This document shows positions 1 to 11,316 of a stretch of DNA of 64,000 nt, piece by piece. Below the pieces are notes generated by a model. That model was not told the DNA's origin. It saw only the letters and a program-made list of their open reading frames with translations, and did not search any database. This stretch comes from Novosphingobium sp. Gsoil 351 (GTDB lineage: Bacteria > Pseudomonadota > Alphaproteobacteria > Sphingomonadales > Sphingomonadaceae), in assembly GCF_009707465.1 (NCBI RefSeq), contig NZ_CP046120.1:806001-870000 (forward strand), written 5' to 3'. Position 1 is the first letter of the stretch; each line of letters starts with the position of its first letter. A program made the translations under genes and the position numbers.

Positions 1-1057
1 GCGGCAGCTCGGTCATGATCCCCAGCCCGATCGCCTCGCCCTTCAAGGCGATTCCCGGTCCCGACGACGAAGTGATCCCCAGTTGCCCGGCATACGAAGC
101 GCCGATCGCGGCGCAGACCGCGGCGATCTCGTCCTCTGCCTGGAAAGTGGTGATCCCGAACTCCTTGAGCCGCACCAGATGGTGGAGGATCGCGCTGGCC
201 GGTGTGATCGGATAGCCGCCGAAGAACATCGGCAGTCCAGCCAACTGGCACCCCGCGACCAGACCCAGGCTGATCGCCTCGGCCCCGGTGACGGTGCGAT
301 ACAGCCCCGGCGCGCTATCGACCGGGGCGATGTGATACTGCTTGAGCGGCCCGGCCAGTTCGGCAGTCTCGCCATAGGCGTGCCCGGCGTTGAGCGCGGC
401 GATGTTGGCGTCGGCCAGCACCGGGTTCTTGGCGAACTTGGCCTTGAGCCAATCGACGAGCGGGGCGCGATCGCGATCGAACATCCACAGCGCCAGCCCC
501 AGCGTCCACATGTTCTTGCAGCGCAGCGCTTCCTTGTTGCCAAGCCCGAACGGCTTGACCGATTCGAGCGTCAGCGCGCTTATGTCGAAAGCCAGCACCT
601 GCCACCGGGCAAGGCTGCCGTCGTCGATCGGACTGGTCTCGTACTTCGCCTTTTCCAGGTTGCGGCGGGTAAACTCGCCGGTGTCGGCGATGATCAAACC
701 GCCGGGCTTGAGCGCATCGACGTTGGTCTTGAGCGCCGCCGGGTTCATCGCCACCAGCACGTCGGGGGCGTCGCCCGCGGTCTCGATATCGGTCGAGCCG
801 AAGTTGATCTGGAATGCCGAAACGCCGAACAGAGTGCCCTGCGGCGCGCGGATTTCGGCGGGAAAATCGGGAAAAGTCGCCAGGTCGTTGCCGCTGAGCG
901 CAGTCGACAGGGTGAACTGCCCGCCGGTCAGCTGCATCCCGTCGCCGCTGTCCCCGGCAAAGCGCACCACCACCGAATCGGGTTCTCGCTCGCTGGGCGG
1001 GCGCAGGTCATCCCTCCCGGAAACCGGCGAAGTGTCTTGAGCAAATGCAGTAGCCAT
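1..1057 (-). CDS. korA: 2-oxoacid:acceptor oxidoreductase subunit alpha (KorA-type), partial
   Basis: Alpha subunit of a 2-oxoacid (probably 2-oxoglutarate):ferredoxin/acceptor oxidoreductase, which oxidatively decarboxylates 2-oxoacids to acyl-CoA. The gene runs off the left edge of the window, so only about 352 N-terminal codons are present and no stop is seen. The first roughly 200 residues form the gamma-type domain (GDSGDGMQLTGGQF near residues 35-48). It is fused to the alpha domain, which begins around the GYPITPAS motif and continues with TSSSGPG. This gamma-alpha fusion is the usual KorA layout. The ATG at 1057 gives a normal N-terminus. The beta subunit would be expected further left. 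Family is certain; the exact 2-oxoacid is inferred. Confidence 0.9.
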   Translation of the reverse strand, partial: MATAFAQDTSPVSGRDDLRPPSEREPDSVVVRFAGDSGDGMQLTGGQFTLSTALSGNDLATFPDFPAEIRAPQGTLFGVSAFQINFGSTDIETAGDAPDVLVAMNPAALKTNVDALKPGGLIIADTGEFTRRNLEKAKYETSPIDDGSLARWQVLAFDISALTLESVKPFGLGNKEALRCKNMWTLGLALWMFDRDRAPLVDWLKAKFAKNPVLADANIAALNAGHAYGETAELAGPLKQYHIAPVDSAPGLYRTVTGAEAISLGLVAGCQLAGLPMFFGGYPITPASAILHHLVRLKEFGITTFQAEDEIAAVCAAIGASYAGQLGITSSSGPGIALKGEAIGLGIMTELP

Positions 1058-1252
1058 TCAGTACCTCGGTCGGCGCGACCCGGTCGATGGCCGGGAAATG
1101 TGCGCCGCGCTTATGCCCCTCACCTTATACGCGCAAAAAGAAAATCTCTCCCCTGCGCAAACCGCCAGCCAGCAAAATCCCGGTGGCGGCGCTAGGTCAA
1201 GTTGCACACGGCGACTTATGCCAAGCTGAACGCAAAACGCGAGAGGTGCCCC

Positions 1253-2227
1253 GTGAACGACACGACCACAATCGAGCCCCCGACCCAGACCGGACACTAC
1301 ACCCGTCCGGATGTCCGCGGCTTCCTCGATTTCCTCAATTCGATCGAGGGGCCGCAGATGCACGAGATGCCGCTGGCCGAAGCGCGCGGCGCCTATCTGG
1401 CGATGGTCCCGGTCGGCGAACTCGACCCGCGCCCGCTGGCGGTGATCCGCGACCTTACCTGCCCGGGTCCCGCGGGCGATATCCCGCTGCGCTTCTACGA
1501 CGCGCGCGAAACCCGCGAGCCCGGCCCGGCGATCGTGTTCTACCACGGCGGCGGGTTCACCATCGGCGATCTCGACACGCACCACGCGCTGTGCACCGAA
1601 ATCGCCGCGGAAATGGACCTGCCGGTGGTCGCGGTCCACTATCGCCTGGCCCCCGAGCACGCCTTCCCCGCCGCGCCCGACGATTGCGAGGCGGCGACGC
1701 GGTGGGTGGCGGAAAGCCCCGCCGAACTCGGCCGCAAGGTGACCGGGCTGATTCCGATCGGCGACAGCGCGGGCGGCAATCTGACCATCGTCATGACCCA
1801 GGCGCTGATGGAGCGCCCCGCCGCCGCGCCGGTGGTGCTCCAGGTCCCGATCTACCCGCTTAGCGACGAAAAGCCCGACCATGTCTCGATGCTCGACTTT
1901 GCCGAGGGCCACCTGCTGACCAAGACTTCGATGGACTGGTTCAGCGAATGCTATGGCGCGGTGCCGGGCAATACCCGCGCCTATCCGATCCATGGCGACC
2001 ACGCCAAGATGCCGCCGACGGTGCTGGTCACCGCCTCGCTCGATCCGATCCGCGACAGTGGCCGGGTCTATGGCGCGCAGCTCATCCTCGCGGGTTCGGA
2101 CGTGGTGTTCCTCGAAATGAAGGGCTCGATCCACGGCTTCACCACGCTGCGCAAGGCGTTGCCGTCGGCGCAGGCGGATATGCAGCGCATCTTCGCGGCG
2201 ATGCGGCTGATGCTGGGGAACGCGTGA
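1253..2227 (+). CDS. alpha/beta hydrolase, HSL-type esterase
   Basis: Carboxylesterase/lipase-like enzyme of the hormone-sensitive-lipase group, 324 residues. The oxyanion motif HGGGF, the nucleophile elbow GDSAGG and a late catalytic-acid/histidine region (DPIRDSG, then IHGFTT) are all readable. There is no signal peptide, so it is probably cytoplasmic. I chose the GTG at 1253 because GAGAGG lies six bases upstream. An upstream ATG at 1202 would add 17 residues without a clear ribosome site. The gene overlaps rppH by four bases, suggesting co-translation. The substrate cannot be told from sequence. Confidence 0.88.
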   Translation: MNDTTTIEPPTQTGHYTRPDVRGFLDFLNSIEGPQMHEMPLAEARGAYLAMVPVGELDPRPLAVIRDLTCPGPAGDIPLRFYDARETREPGPAIVFYHGGGFTIGDLDTHHALCTEIAAEMDLPVVAVHYRLAPEHAFPAAPDDCEAATRWVAESPAELGRKVTGLIPIGDSAGGNLTIVMTQALMERPAAAPVVLQVPIYPLSDEKPDHVSMLDFAEGHLLTKTSMDWFSECYGAVPGNTRAYPIHGDHAKMPPTVLVTASLDPIRDSGRVYGAQLILAGSDVVFLEMKGSIHGFTTLRKALPSAQADMQRIFAAMRLMLGNA

Positions 2228-2724
2228 GCGTCGATCTCGCGGCCCTCCCCTATCGCCCTTGCGTGGGAATCATGCTGGTCAACGGCGAAGGCAAGGTCTT
2301 CGTCGGCCAGCGGATCGACGCCCCAAAAGGCTCGAGGGGGGAAGGTGATCGCTGGCAGATGCCGCAGGGCGGGATCGACGACGGCGAAGACCTCCACGTC
2401 GCGGCGTTCCGCGAGCTGGGCGAGGAAACCGGGGTCGGCGAGCATCACGCCACGATCATCGCCCAGACGCGCGAGGAATTGCTCTACGACCTGCCCGACG
2501 ATCTCCTCGGCAAGCTGTGGGGCGGCAAGTACCGCGGCCAGCGCCAGCACTGGGTGCTGATGCGCTTCACCGGCGAGGACGCCGACGTGCGGCTGGATGC
2601 GCACGATCCACCCGAATTCTTCGAATGGAAATGGCTCGAGCCGGAGCTGCTGCCCGAGCTGATCGTTCCGTTCAAACGCCGCGTCTATCGCGCCGTGCTG
2701 GAGGAGTTCGCGGGGTTGATTTGA
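2224..2724 (+). CDS. rppH: RNA pyrophosphohydrolase RppH (Nudix)
   Basis: Nudix hydrolase of 166 residues that removes pyrophosphate from the 5' end of RNAs, which starts RNase E-dependent decay. The Nudix box is complete: GGIDDGED followed by REL and EETGV fits GX5EX7REUXEEXGU. The WQMPQGGID and Y-R-GQ-QHW segments are typical of RppH rather than other Nudix families. The start is a GTG overlapping the stop of the upstream esterase gene. Length is normal for alphaproteobacterial RppH. Confidence 0.93.
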   Translation: MSVDLAALPYRPCVGIMLVNGEGKVFVGQRIDAPKGSRGEGDRWQMPQGGIDDGEDLHVAAFRELGEETGVGEHHATIIAQTREELLYDLPDDLLGKLWGGKYRGQRQHWVLMRFTGEDADVRLDAHDPPEFFEWKWLEPELLPELIVPFKRRVYRAVLEEFAGLI

Positions 2725-2745
2725 ACCGGCTATAATCTTCCCGCC

Positions 2746-2846
2746 CCGCTCATCCCGAGCGAAGTCGAGGGATTGCCCACTCCCTTCGACCATGGTCCGC
2801 GGTGTCTCGACGGTCGCCCGCTGCGCGGGCTGCTCGACACGAGCGG
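2746..2846. repeat. interspersed palindromic repeat pair (REP-like)
   Basis: Two oppositely oriented copies of a short repeat with core CGAGCGAAGTCGAG and its complement (about 2746-2772 and 2802-2846) lie between rppH and the convergent TPR gene. The second copy can form a hairpin (GTGTCTCGA against TCGACACG). The same core recurs near 4.67, 25.14, 50.11 and 59.02 kb. No function is shown. Confidence 0.7.
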
Positions 2847-2876
2847 ACCGGTGCGGCTATCCGGAATGAAAGCAAT

Positions 2877-3386
2877 TCAATTCGTCGAAGTTATCACCGG
2901 CTTGGCTTGAACCGCTTCGGCGGAGATGACCCGCGGCATCGGACCGCGCGCGATCATAGCGGCGAGTTGCTGGGCCGGAGCGCAGCTCTTGCCGCAAAGG
3001 TTCTCGATCCGGGCGAGGTTCTTGCGGGCCTTTTCGACCGCGCCCTTCTCGACCATCGCCCCGCCCTCGCCCGAAAGCGCGACGACGTTGTCGGGATCGC
3101 GTTCGAGCGCCTCGCGGTAATAGTGGATCGCCTTGCCCTGCAGGCCTTCGGCGCGGGCGGAATCGCCCAGCGCGAGATAGGCGGCGATGTACGCCGGATC
3201 GACTGCCAGCGCGGCCTCGAACGCATCGGCCGCCTCACTCGCCTTGCCCTGCGCGAGCACCGCGCGCCCTTCGGCGAGCAACGCGCGAGCACGCGGGTCC
3301 TGGCTATCGGGCGCGGCGCCGTGGCTCACGCTCGCGGTCACCGCGACCAGCGCGGACAGGGCCAGGGCGGCTGGATAATAGCGCAT
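2877..3386 (-). CDS. exported TPR-repeat protein
   Basis: 169-residue protein with an N-terminal signal peptide (basic start, hydrophobic stretch to about residue 22, cleavage near SHG-AAPD). Two to three tetratricopeptide repeats follow at roughly residues 33-120 (A-LAEGRAVLAQGKASEAAD, then Y-LGDSARAEG, then YYREALERDPDN). A short C-terminal tail carries two cysteines (LCGKSCAP). TPRs mediate protein-protein contacts; the partner is unknown. The ATG at 3386 is preferred because GGAG sits six bases upstream; longer in-frame starts run into the neighbouring methyltransferase gene. Confidence 0.8.
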   Translation of the reverse strand: MRYYPAALALSALVAVTASVSHGAAPDSQDPRARALLAEGRAVLAQGKASEAADAFEAALAVDPAYIAAYLALGDSARAEGLQGKAIHYYREALERDPDNVVALSGEGGAMVEKGAVEKARKNLARIENLCGKSCAPAQQLAAMIARGPMPRVISAEAVQAKPVITSTN

Positions 3387-3465
3387 CAACAACTCCATCG
3401 AGCGGCTGGGCAGCGCGGGCTGACCGCCGGTCATCGCAAATTCCGCGTCATGACGAGCAAAGCTA

Positions 3466-4647
3466 TCACAGGCGCTGGAGGACTGTGAAGAAAAACCCGT
3501 CGGTGCCATCGTGGAACGGTGTGAGCCGCACCCCGGTTCCGCGCGGCCTACCCGCGCCCGCGTTAACGTCCGCTGCACGCCAGCCTGGATGGCGCGCCAG
3601 GAACGCGGCGGCCTGGTCTGCGCCCTCGGCATCGAGCAGCGAGCAGACCGCATACCCGATCCGCCCGCCGGGCCTGACCAGCGCGGCGGCGATATCGAGC
3701 AGGCGGTTTTGCAGCGCGGCGTGGCGCTTGATGTCGGCGGGCTGCAGGCGCCAGCGCGTCTCGGGGTTGCGCCGCCAGGTGCCGGTGCCCGAGCACGGCG
3801 CATCGACCAGCACCGCATCGGCGCGCTCGCTCCAGTCGCTCAGCAGCTCGGCTTCCTTGCCCGGATCGAGCAGCCGCGTCTCGACCATCGCCCCGGCGCG
3901 CGCTGCGCGGGGCGGCAGGCGCTGGAGGCGGGCGCGGTCGGTATCGCAGGCGAGCAGCGTGCCGCGGTTGTCGAGCGCGGCGGCGAGCGCGAGGGTCTTG
4001 CCCCCCGCCCCGGCGCACAGATCGACCACCGCTTCGCCCGGCTGGACGCGCAGCGCGGCGCAGGCGAGCTGGCTGCCGCCGTCCTGGACCTCGAACAGGC
4101 CCTCGGCGAACTGCGGCCAGGTTTCGGCGGGGGTGCCGGCGGGAAAGCGCAAGCCTTCGGCCGCGGCGATCGGCTCGCCGGGCGCCGGCAGCGCTTCAAG
4201 CAAGGCTTCGCGCGTGGTCTTGAGACGGTTTGCGCGCAGATCGAGCGGAGCCCGGTCGAGCAGCGCAGCGAATTCGGCGCCGGGAATGCCCGACGCCTTG
4301 AGCGCACCGATCAGCCACGCCGGGGCGATCCCCGCCTTGGCCATGTCCTCGCCCTCGACCATCGGCCCGGGCGCGTGATTCGAGCCGTCGAACAGCGTGG
4401 CAAGTTGCTCGTCCGCCTTCGCGACCAGCAGCATCGCTGCGCGTCCGCTCGGCGGCGGCTCGCCGCTCGCCCGGATCGCACGCCACGCCAGTTCGCGGAT
4501 CGCCCGGCGATCGCCGCTGCCGGCATAGCGCCGCGCCTTGAACCATTCCGACGCGACGCGGTCGGCGGACGCTCCTCCGCGCTTTGTGGCGGCGAGGATC
4601 GCGTCAAGCAAGTCGATCGCGCCTTGGACGCGCGCGGCAGGGGTCAT
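3466..4647 (-). CDS. RsmB/NOP-family class I SAM-dependent RNA methyltransferase
   Basis: 393-residue RNA cytosine-C5 methyltransferase of the RsmB/NOP family. The N-terminal NusB-like helical part spans about residues 1-140. The SAM-binding motif is VDLCAGAGGKT. One conserved Cys sits in DAPCSGTGTWRRNPE, and the catalytic Cys in AVCSLL, where E. coli has a TCS-type motif. The likely target is m5C967 of 16S rRNA, but family membership alone does not settle the site. A 79-base gap separates it from the TPR gene on the same strand. Confidence 0.9.
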   Translation of the reverse strand: MTPAARVQGAIDLLDAILAATKRGGASADRVASEWFKARRYAGSGDRRAIRELAWRAIRASGEPPPSGRAAMLLVAKADEQLATLFDGSNHAPGPMVEGEDMAKAGIAPAWLIGALKASGIPGAEFAALLDRAPLDLRANRLKTTREALLEALPAPGEPIAAAEGLRFPAGTPAETWPQFAEGLFEVQDGGSQLACAALRVQPGEAVVDLCAGAGGKTLALAAALDNRGTLLACDTDRARLQRLPPRAARAGAMVETRLLDPGKEAELLSDWSERADAVLVDAPCSGTGTWRRNPETRWRLQPADIKRHAALQNRLLDIAAALVRPGGRIGYAVCSLLDAEGADQAAAFLARHPGWRAADVNAGAGRPRGTGVRLTPFHDGTDGFFFTVLQRL

Positions 4648-4667
4648 CGAACTGGCGCCGCGCGAAA

Positions 4668-4746
4668 TGTCTCGGCTTCGCTCGACATGAGCGGGTTGGG
4701 CAAACTCATCTTGTGAGGTCCGCTCGTGACGAGCGAAGTCGAGATA
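4668..4746. repeat. inverted REP-like repeat pair
   Basis: A copy TGTCTCGGCTTCGCTCGACA (from 4668) and its inverted partner (4720-4746, CGCTCGTGACGAGCGAAGTC) are separated by 25 bases. They occupy the intergenic space between the RsmB-type gene and guaB. Same family as the copies near 2.75, 25.14, 50.11 and 59.02 kb. Confidence 0.7.
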
Positions 4747-4759
4747 CGCGGAACCGACG

Positions 4760-7433
<2,674 letters not shown>

Positions 7434-7450
7434 GCCCGCCCGCTACCCGC

Positions 7451-8212
7451 TCAGTCGCGCAGCCGCCAGCCCGTCTTGAAGATGTAGGCGATCACCGCGA
7501 TGCACAGTACCTCGAACCCCACCGTGCATGCCAACGACAGCGCAATCGGCACGTCGGAGGATCCGGTGAAGGTCCAGCGCAGGCCGTTGATCAGGTAGAA
7601 GATCGGATTGAACTGGGCGATCGTGCGCCACGGTTCGGCCAGCATCTGCACCGAATAGAACGTGCCTCCCAGGAACGTCAGCGGGGTGAGGATCAGCATC
7701 GGCACGATCTGAAGCTTTTCGAACCCGTCGGCCCACAGCCCGAGGATGAACCCGAACAGCGCAAAAGCCGACGCGACCAGCATGACGTAGCCGAACGCGT
7801 AGAGCGGATGGACGATCGTGTAGTCCACAAACAGCAGCGCGGTGGCCAGGATGATGGAGGCGATGACCAGCGACTTGAGGATGGCAGCGCCGACGAACCC
7901 GATCAGCGTCTCCAGCACGCCCACCGGCGCGCTCAGCAGTTCATAGATCGCGCCCGTGAACTTGGGCATGTATATCCCGAAGCTGGCGTTCGAGGTGGTC
8001 TCGCCCAGCAGCGTCAGCATCAACAGCCCGGGCACGATGAACGCGCCATAGGACACCCCGTTTATCTCCGGGATGCGCCCGCCGATCGCCGCACCGAACA
8101 CAACGAAGTACAGCGAGGTCGTCAGCACCGGCGAAAGGATCGAGCCGAACGCGGTGCGGAAGAACCGGGCGACCTCGTTGCGGAAGATGGCGATGGCGCT
8201 GCGAAGGTTCAT
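7451..8212 (-). CDS. ABC-2 type transporter permease
   Basis: 253-residue integral membrane protein with about six hydrophobic segments and the ABC-2 permease pattern ([18 protein letters not shown] near the N-terminus, [12 protein letters not shown] before the last helices). It overlaps the upstream ATPase gene by four bases (ATGA), so the two form one exporter. The pair resembles the YadG/YadH drug- or lipid-export type. Substrate unknown. Confidence 0.9.
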   Translation of the reverse strand: MNLRSAIAIFRNEVARFFRTAFGSILSPVLTTSLYFVVFGAAIGGRIPEINGVSYGAFIVPGLLMLTLLGETTSNASFGIYMPKFTGAIYELLSAPVGVLETLIGFVGAAILKSLVIASIILATALLFVDYTIVHPLYAFGYVMLVASAFALFGFILGLWADGFEKLQIVPMLILTPLTFLGGTFYSVQMLAEPWRTIAQFNPIFYLINGLRWTFTGSSDVPIALSLACTVGFEVLCIAVIAYIFKTGWRLRD

Positions 8213-9154
8213 GCCGGTTGAAGCTTGTTCTCGACGAGATCGACGAAGATGTCCTCGAGCGAGGACTCGCGGGTCTCCACGCCCTCGAAAGCAACCCCGT
8301 TCTGCACCAGCAAGCGCAGCAAGTCCGCGATCTCGCGCTTGCCTTTGCCGGAACCGTCACCGCCGCGATAGACGAGCGTGCGACCGTCTTGATCCATCGA
8401 CAGCGGATAGGCGCCAAGCCAACCGGGAATTTCGCGCTGCGGCTCGGCTAATGCGATCCGCGCCTCGGTGCGCCCGGAGCCGAGCCATGATCGCGGTTTT
8501 GTCGTCGACCAGCAGCAGCTTGCCCTTGTTGATCACCCCTACCCGGTCGGCCATCTCCTGGGCCTCCTCGATGTAGTGGGTGGTGAGCACGACGGTGACC
8601 CCGCGGTCCCGCAGCTCGCCGATCTGGCGCCACATGTCGCGGCGTAGCTCGACATCGACTCCGGCGGTGGGCTCGTCGAGGAACAGCAGCTCGGGATCGT
8701 GGCTCAGCGCCTTGGCGATCATGACCCGTCGCTTCATGCCGCCCGACAGCGCGCGAATTTGGCTGTGGCGCTTGTCCCACAGGCTGAGCGAGCGGAGCAC
8801 CTCTTCGATCCGCTGTGGGTCCGGCGCGCAGCCGAACATCCCGCGTGAATACTCGACCGCGCGATCGACGCGCGCGAACATGTCGAAGCCGAGTTCCTGC
8901 GGGACCAGGCCGATCCGGCGGCGCAGGGTCCGCCAGTGGCGCGACATGTCCTCGCCGAAAGCCGAGATCGTACCGCCGGTCGGGCGGACCAATCCACAAA
9001 CCGCGCCGATCAGCGTGGTCTTGCCCGCGCCATTGGGGCCGAGCAGCGCAAAGATTTCGCCCTTGCGGATGGAGAGATCGACATGATCCAGCGCCACCGT
9101 GCCTCCGGCGTACTGCTTGCTCAGCCCTGAGATTGAGAGGATCGGTTCGGACAC
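8209..9154 (-). CDS. ABC transporter ATP-binding protein (single-base frameshift near 8475)
   Basis: Nucleotide-binding subunit partnering the permease at 7451-8212. Walker A is GPNGAGKTT, the signature LSGGMKRR, Walker [11 protein letters not shown], and the switch His is in TTHYIEE. The frame starting at 9154 leaves the family sequence at about 8475 after MARL. The C-terminal continuation ([11 protein letters not shown] ... [11 protein letters not shown]) is in another frame and ends at 8209. Removing one C from the CC at 8476-8477 gives an uninterrupted 314-residue protein of normal length. The nucleotide-binding domain is intact either way. Probably a sequencing error. Confidence 0.85.
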
Positions 9155-9217
9155 TGCGCCCCGTTTCGCGGAGCGTGGTGTCGCTGTCCAGCCTCGATTA
9201 GCGTCAGAATTGAGTGT

Positions 9218-10648
9218 TCAGGCAGGAATCCAGTTGCCGTGGAAGCCCGGCGGGATCCGGTGGGGCAGGTGGACGGTGGCAACCGGCGTTCCGGTGAAAT
9301 CGTGGGTGTCGAGGATCACCAGTTCGGTCGCCTCGCGCGCCGCGTCGATCACCAGGCCCATCAGCCAGCCATCGCCTTCCGGCGCGTCGTCGGCGCGGGG
9401 GACGAACACGAACTCGCCGGGATAGCGGCCTTCGCCGAAATCGCGCACCTGCTTCGCCCCGGTGACCAGATCGTGCGCGAACAGGCGGGTGTCGGAGACG
9501 AAACCGGGGTGCTCGGTCTCGGGCAGCGCGAGCGACCAGGCATAGCGATAGTCGCGGGCGAAGAAGCGTTCGTCGGGACGCGGGAATTCCTGTGGCGCGG
9601 CGTCGATGGTGCGCCGCGCGACGGTGCGCGTCGCGGGATCGGCGGTCCACCGCTCTAGTCCCTGGCTGCGCCCGTTGGGGCCCTTCATGCCGCCGTCGAA
9701 CATGGTCTCATACGGGCAGACGTCGATCACCACCCGGCCCCGGGCATCCTCAAAGCTGTTGGAGACGTGGAACACATAGGCCGGATCGACCGCGCACCAG
9801 ATGACGTCTTCGGCGGCGCCGCTGCGCGGGAGCAGGCCGACACGCGCCTTGTGTTCGCGGTTCCAGCGGTAGGGGAAGCGGAAACCGCTGAGCAGCGCCT
9901 TCATCGAGAACGTCACCGGCAGATCGAAGATCACCACGTACCTTTCGGTCAGCGCGCAATCGTGGACCGAAGGGCCGTTCTGCACCGGGATCGCCAGCTC
10001 GCGAATCACCCGTCCGGCGGAATCGATCACCACGTGGCGCAGCTCGTTGGGATTGGTCGCGTCATAGGTGATCGCGTGGTTCTCGCCCGTCGCCGGATCG
10101 TAGTGCGGGTGCGCGGTGAACGGGCCATCGAGGGTGCCGCCGAAATTGCTGTATTCCTGGCGGTCGAGCGCATGGTCGAAACCGACCGGATAGCTTCCCG
10201 CCTCGACCAGCGCCATCGGCCGACCGGCGATGCCGACGACGTTGGTGTTCACGTTGTCGCTTCGGCCCCGGCGCGGGCCGGGCGCGGCGGCGGGTCCACC
10301 GAGACGCTCGACGTCATGCGAGCGGACCCAGCGGTTGCGGTACTCGGCCGTGCCGTCCTTGAGGCGGATCGCGTGAACCATGCCGTCGCCGACGAACCAG
10401 TGGTAGCCCGCCGGGTCAGGCGCGAACGGGTTGGGTCCGGTGCGCATGTAGCTGCCGTCGAGTGCGGCGGGAATCGCACCCTCGACGCGAAGATCGGCCA
10501 GCGTCAGCTCCTCCGCCATCGGGCGATGGATGCCCGAAAGGAACGGGTGGTCATGCTCGTCCTTCATCCGGCTGCGGTTGAATCCGGCGACGGCTTCGAT
10601 GCCCTTGCCGACCGTGCCCACGATCGCATCCTTGAACGAGGTTGCCAT
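9218..10648 (-). CDS. carotenoid oxygenase family protein (stilbene/carotenoid cleavage dioxygenase type)
   Basis: 476-residue non-haem Fe(II) dioxygenase of the RPE65/CCD family, which splits C=C bonds of carotenoids, retinoids or stilbenes. The four iron-binding histidines can be placed in FTAHPHYD, PSVHDCALTE, AYVFHVSNS and GFHGNWIP, and the family opening motif GSYMRTGPNPF is present. Sphingomonads encode relatives acting on lignostilbenes, so a stilbene or apocarotenoid substrate is a fair inference but unproven. Divergent from a TetR regulator, which is its likely controller. Confidence 0.9.
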   Translation of the reverse strand: MATSFKDAIVGTVGKGIEAVAGFNRSRMKDEHDHPFLSGIHRPMAEELTLADLRVEGAIPAALDGSYMRTGPNPFAPDPAGYHWFVGDGMVHAIRLKDGTAEYRNRWVRSHDVERLGGPAAAPGPRRGRSDNVNTNVVGIAGRPMALVEAGSYPVGFDHALDRQEYSNFGGTLDGPFTAHPHYDPATGENHAITYDATNPNELRHVVIDSAGRVIRELAIPVQNGPSVHDCALTERYVVIFDLPVTFSMKALLSGFRFPYRWNREHKARVGLLPRSGAAEDVIWCAVDPAYVFHVSNSFEDARGRVVIDVCPYETMFDGGMKGPNGRSQGLERWTADPATRTVARRTIDAAPQEFPRPDERFFARDYRYAWSLALPETEHPGFVSDTRLFAHDLVTGAKQVRDFGEGRYPGEFVFVPRADDAPEGDGWLMGLVIDAAREATELVILDTHDFTGTPVATVHLPHRIPPGFHGNWIPA

Positions 10649-10684
10649 TCCGACTCGCCTTTCTTAGAGAATGTTTACGGCGTT

Positions 10685-10720
10685 ATCATCGCGGGCGAAG
10701 TCAACAGTGTCAACATCGAA
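10685..10720 (-). promoter_or_regulatory. candidate promoter and TetR operator between the oxygenase and tetR genes
   Basis: On the minus strand a TTGACA (10708-10713) is followed after 17 bases by GATGAT (10685-10690), a reasonable -35/-10 pair for the oxygenase gene. The heptamer GTCAACA occurs twice in tandem (from 10700 and 10709), overlapping the -35. It is a plausible binding site for the divergently encoded TetR protein. Inferred from position and motif only. Confidence 0.35.
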
Positions 10721-10721
10721 A

Positions 10722-11285
10722 GTGGCCGAACGCAAATATCATCACGGCGACCTGCGCGCCGCGCTGCTTGCCGAGGGATTGCGCCTGATCGAGGAGGCTG
10801 ACGCCGACGCGCTGTCGCTGCGCGAAGTCGCCCGCGCCGCCGGGGTCAGCGCCACCGCGGTCTACCGCCATTTCCCCGACAAGCGCGCGCTGATGGTCGC
10901 CTTGGCGCAGGAAGGCGTGCGCCGCCTGGGCGAGGCGCAGGACGCCGCCGCGACCGGCAACGGGGCTACAGCGTTTTCCGCGATCGGCCGGGCCTATGTC
11001 CGTTTCGCCCTGGCCAACCCGGGGCTGTTCCGGCTGACCTTCACCTATCCCGGCCTTGAAATCGGCGATCCCGGTAACGACCGGGCCGCCAGCCTGCTCC
11101 ACGATCATGCGCTGGAACTGGCCCATGGCGACGAGCGCCTGGCGCGGATCGTCGCGTTGCGCGCCTGGGCGCTGGTCCATGGTCTCGCGCTGCTGATCCT
11201 CGACGGCCGTGTCCCGCGCGACGATGCCCTTATCGACGCGACGATCGCCGCCGCCGCGCTCGCCCAGGACGCCGCCTGCCCTTGA
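10722..11285 (+). CDS. TetR/AcrR family transcriptional regulator
   Basis: About 187 residues. The N-terminal helix-turn-helix is clear (SLREVARAAGVSATAVYRHF), with a C-terminal ligand-binding domain of the TetR_C_33/WHG type. I favour the GTG at 10722, giving VAERKYHHGDLR, a typical TetR opening. An ATG at 10671 would add 17 residues that run through the promoter-like repeats. Divergent from the carotenoid oxygenase gene, so it probably represses that gene and itself in response to an aromatic or isoprenoid ligand (inference). Confidence 0.85.
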   Translation: MAERKYHHGDLRAALLAEGLRLIEEADADALSLREVARAAGVSATAVYRHFPDKRALMVALAQEGVRRLGEAQDAAATGNGATAFSAIGRAYVRFALANPGLFRLTFTYPGLEIGDPGNDRAASLLHDHALELAHGDERLARIVALRAWALVHGLALLILDGRVPRDDALIDATIAAAALAQDAACP

Positions 11286-11316
11286 GCCGCCCGGCGAATT
11301 TCCCGATAGGGCGGGC

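Noticed and set aside
8465..8485. Programmed ribosomal frameshift in the ABC ATPase
   Set aside because: No slippery heptamer or conserved precedent is visible, and five other genes in the window show the same C/G-run error pattern. Sequencing error is simpler.
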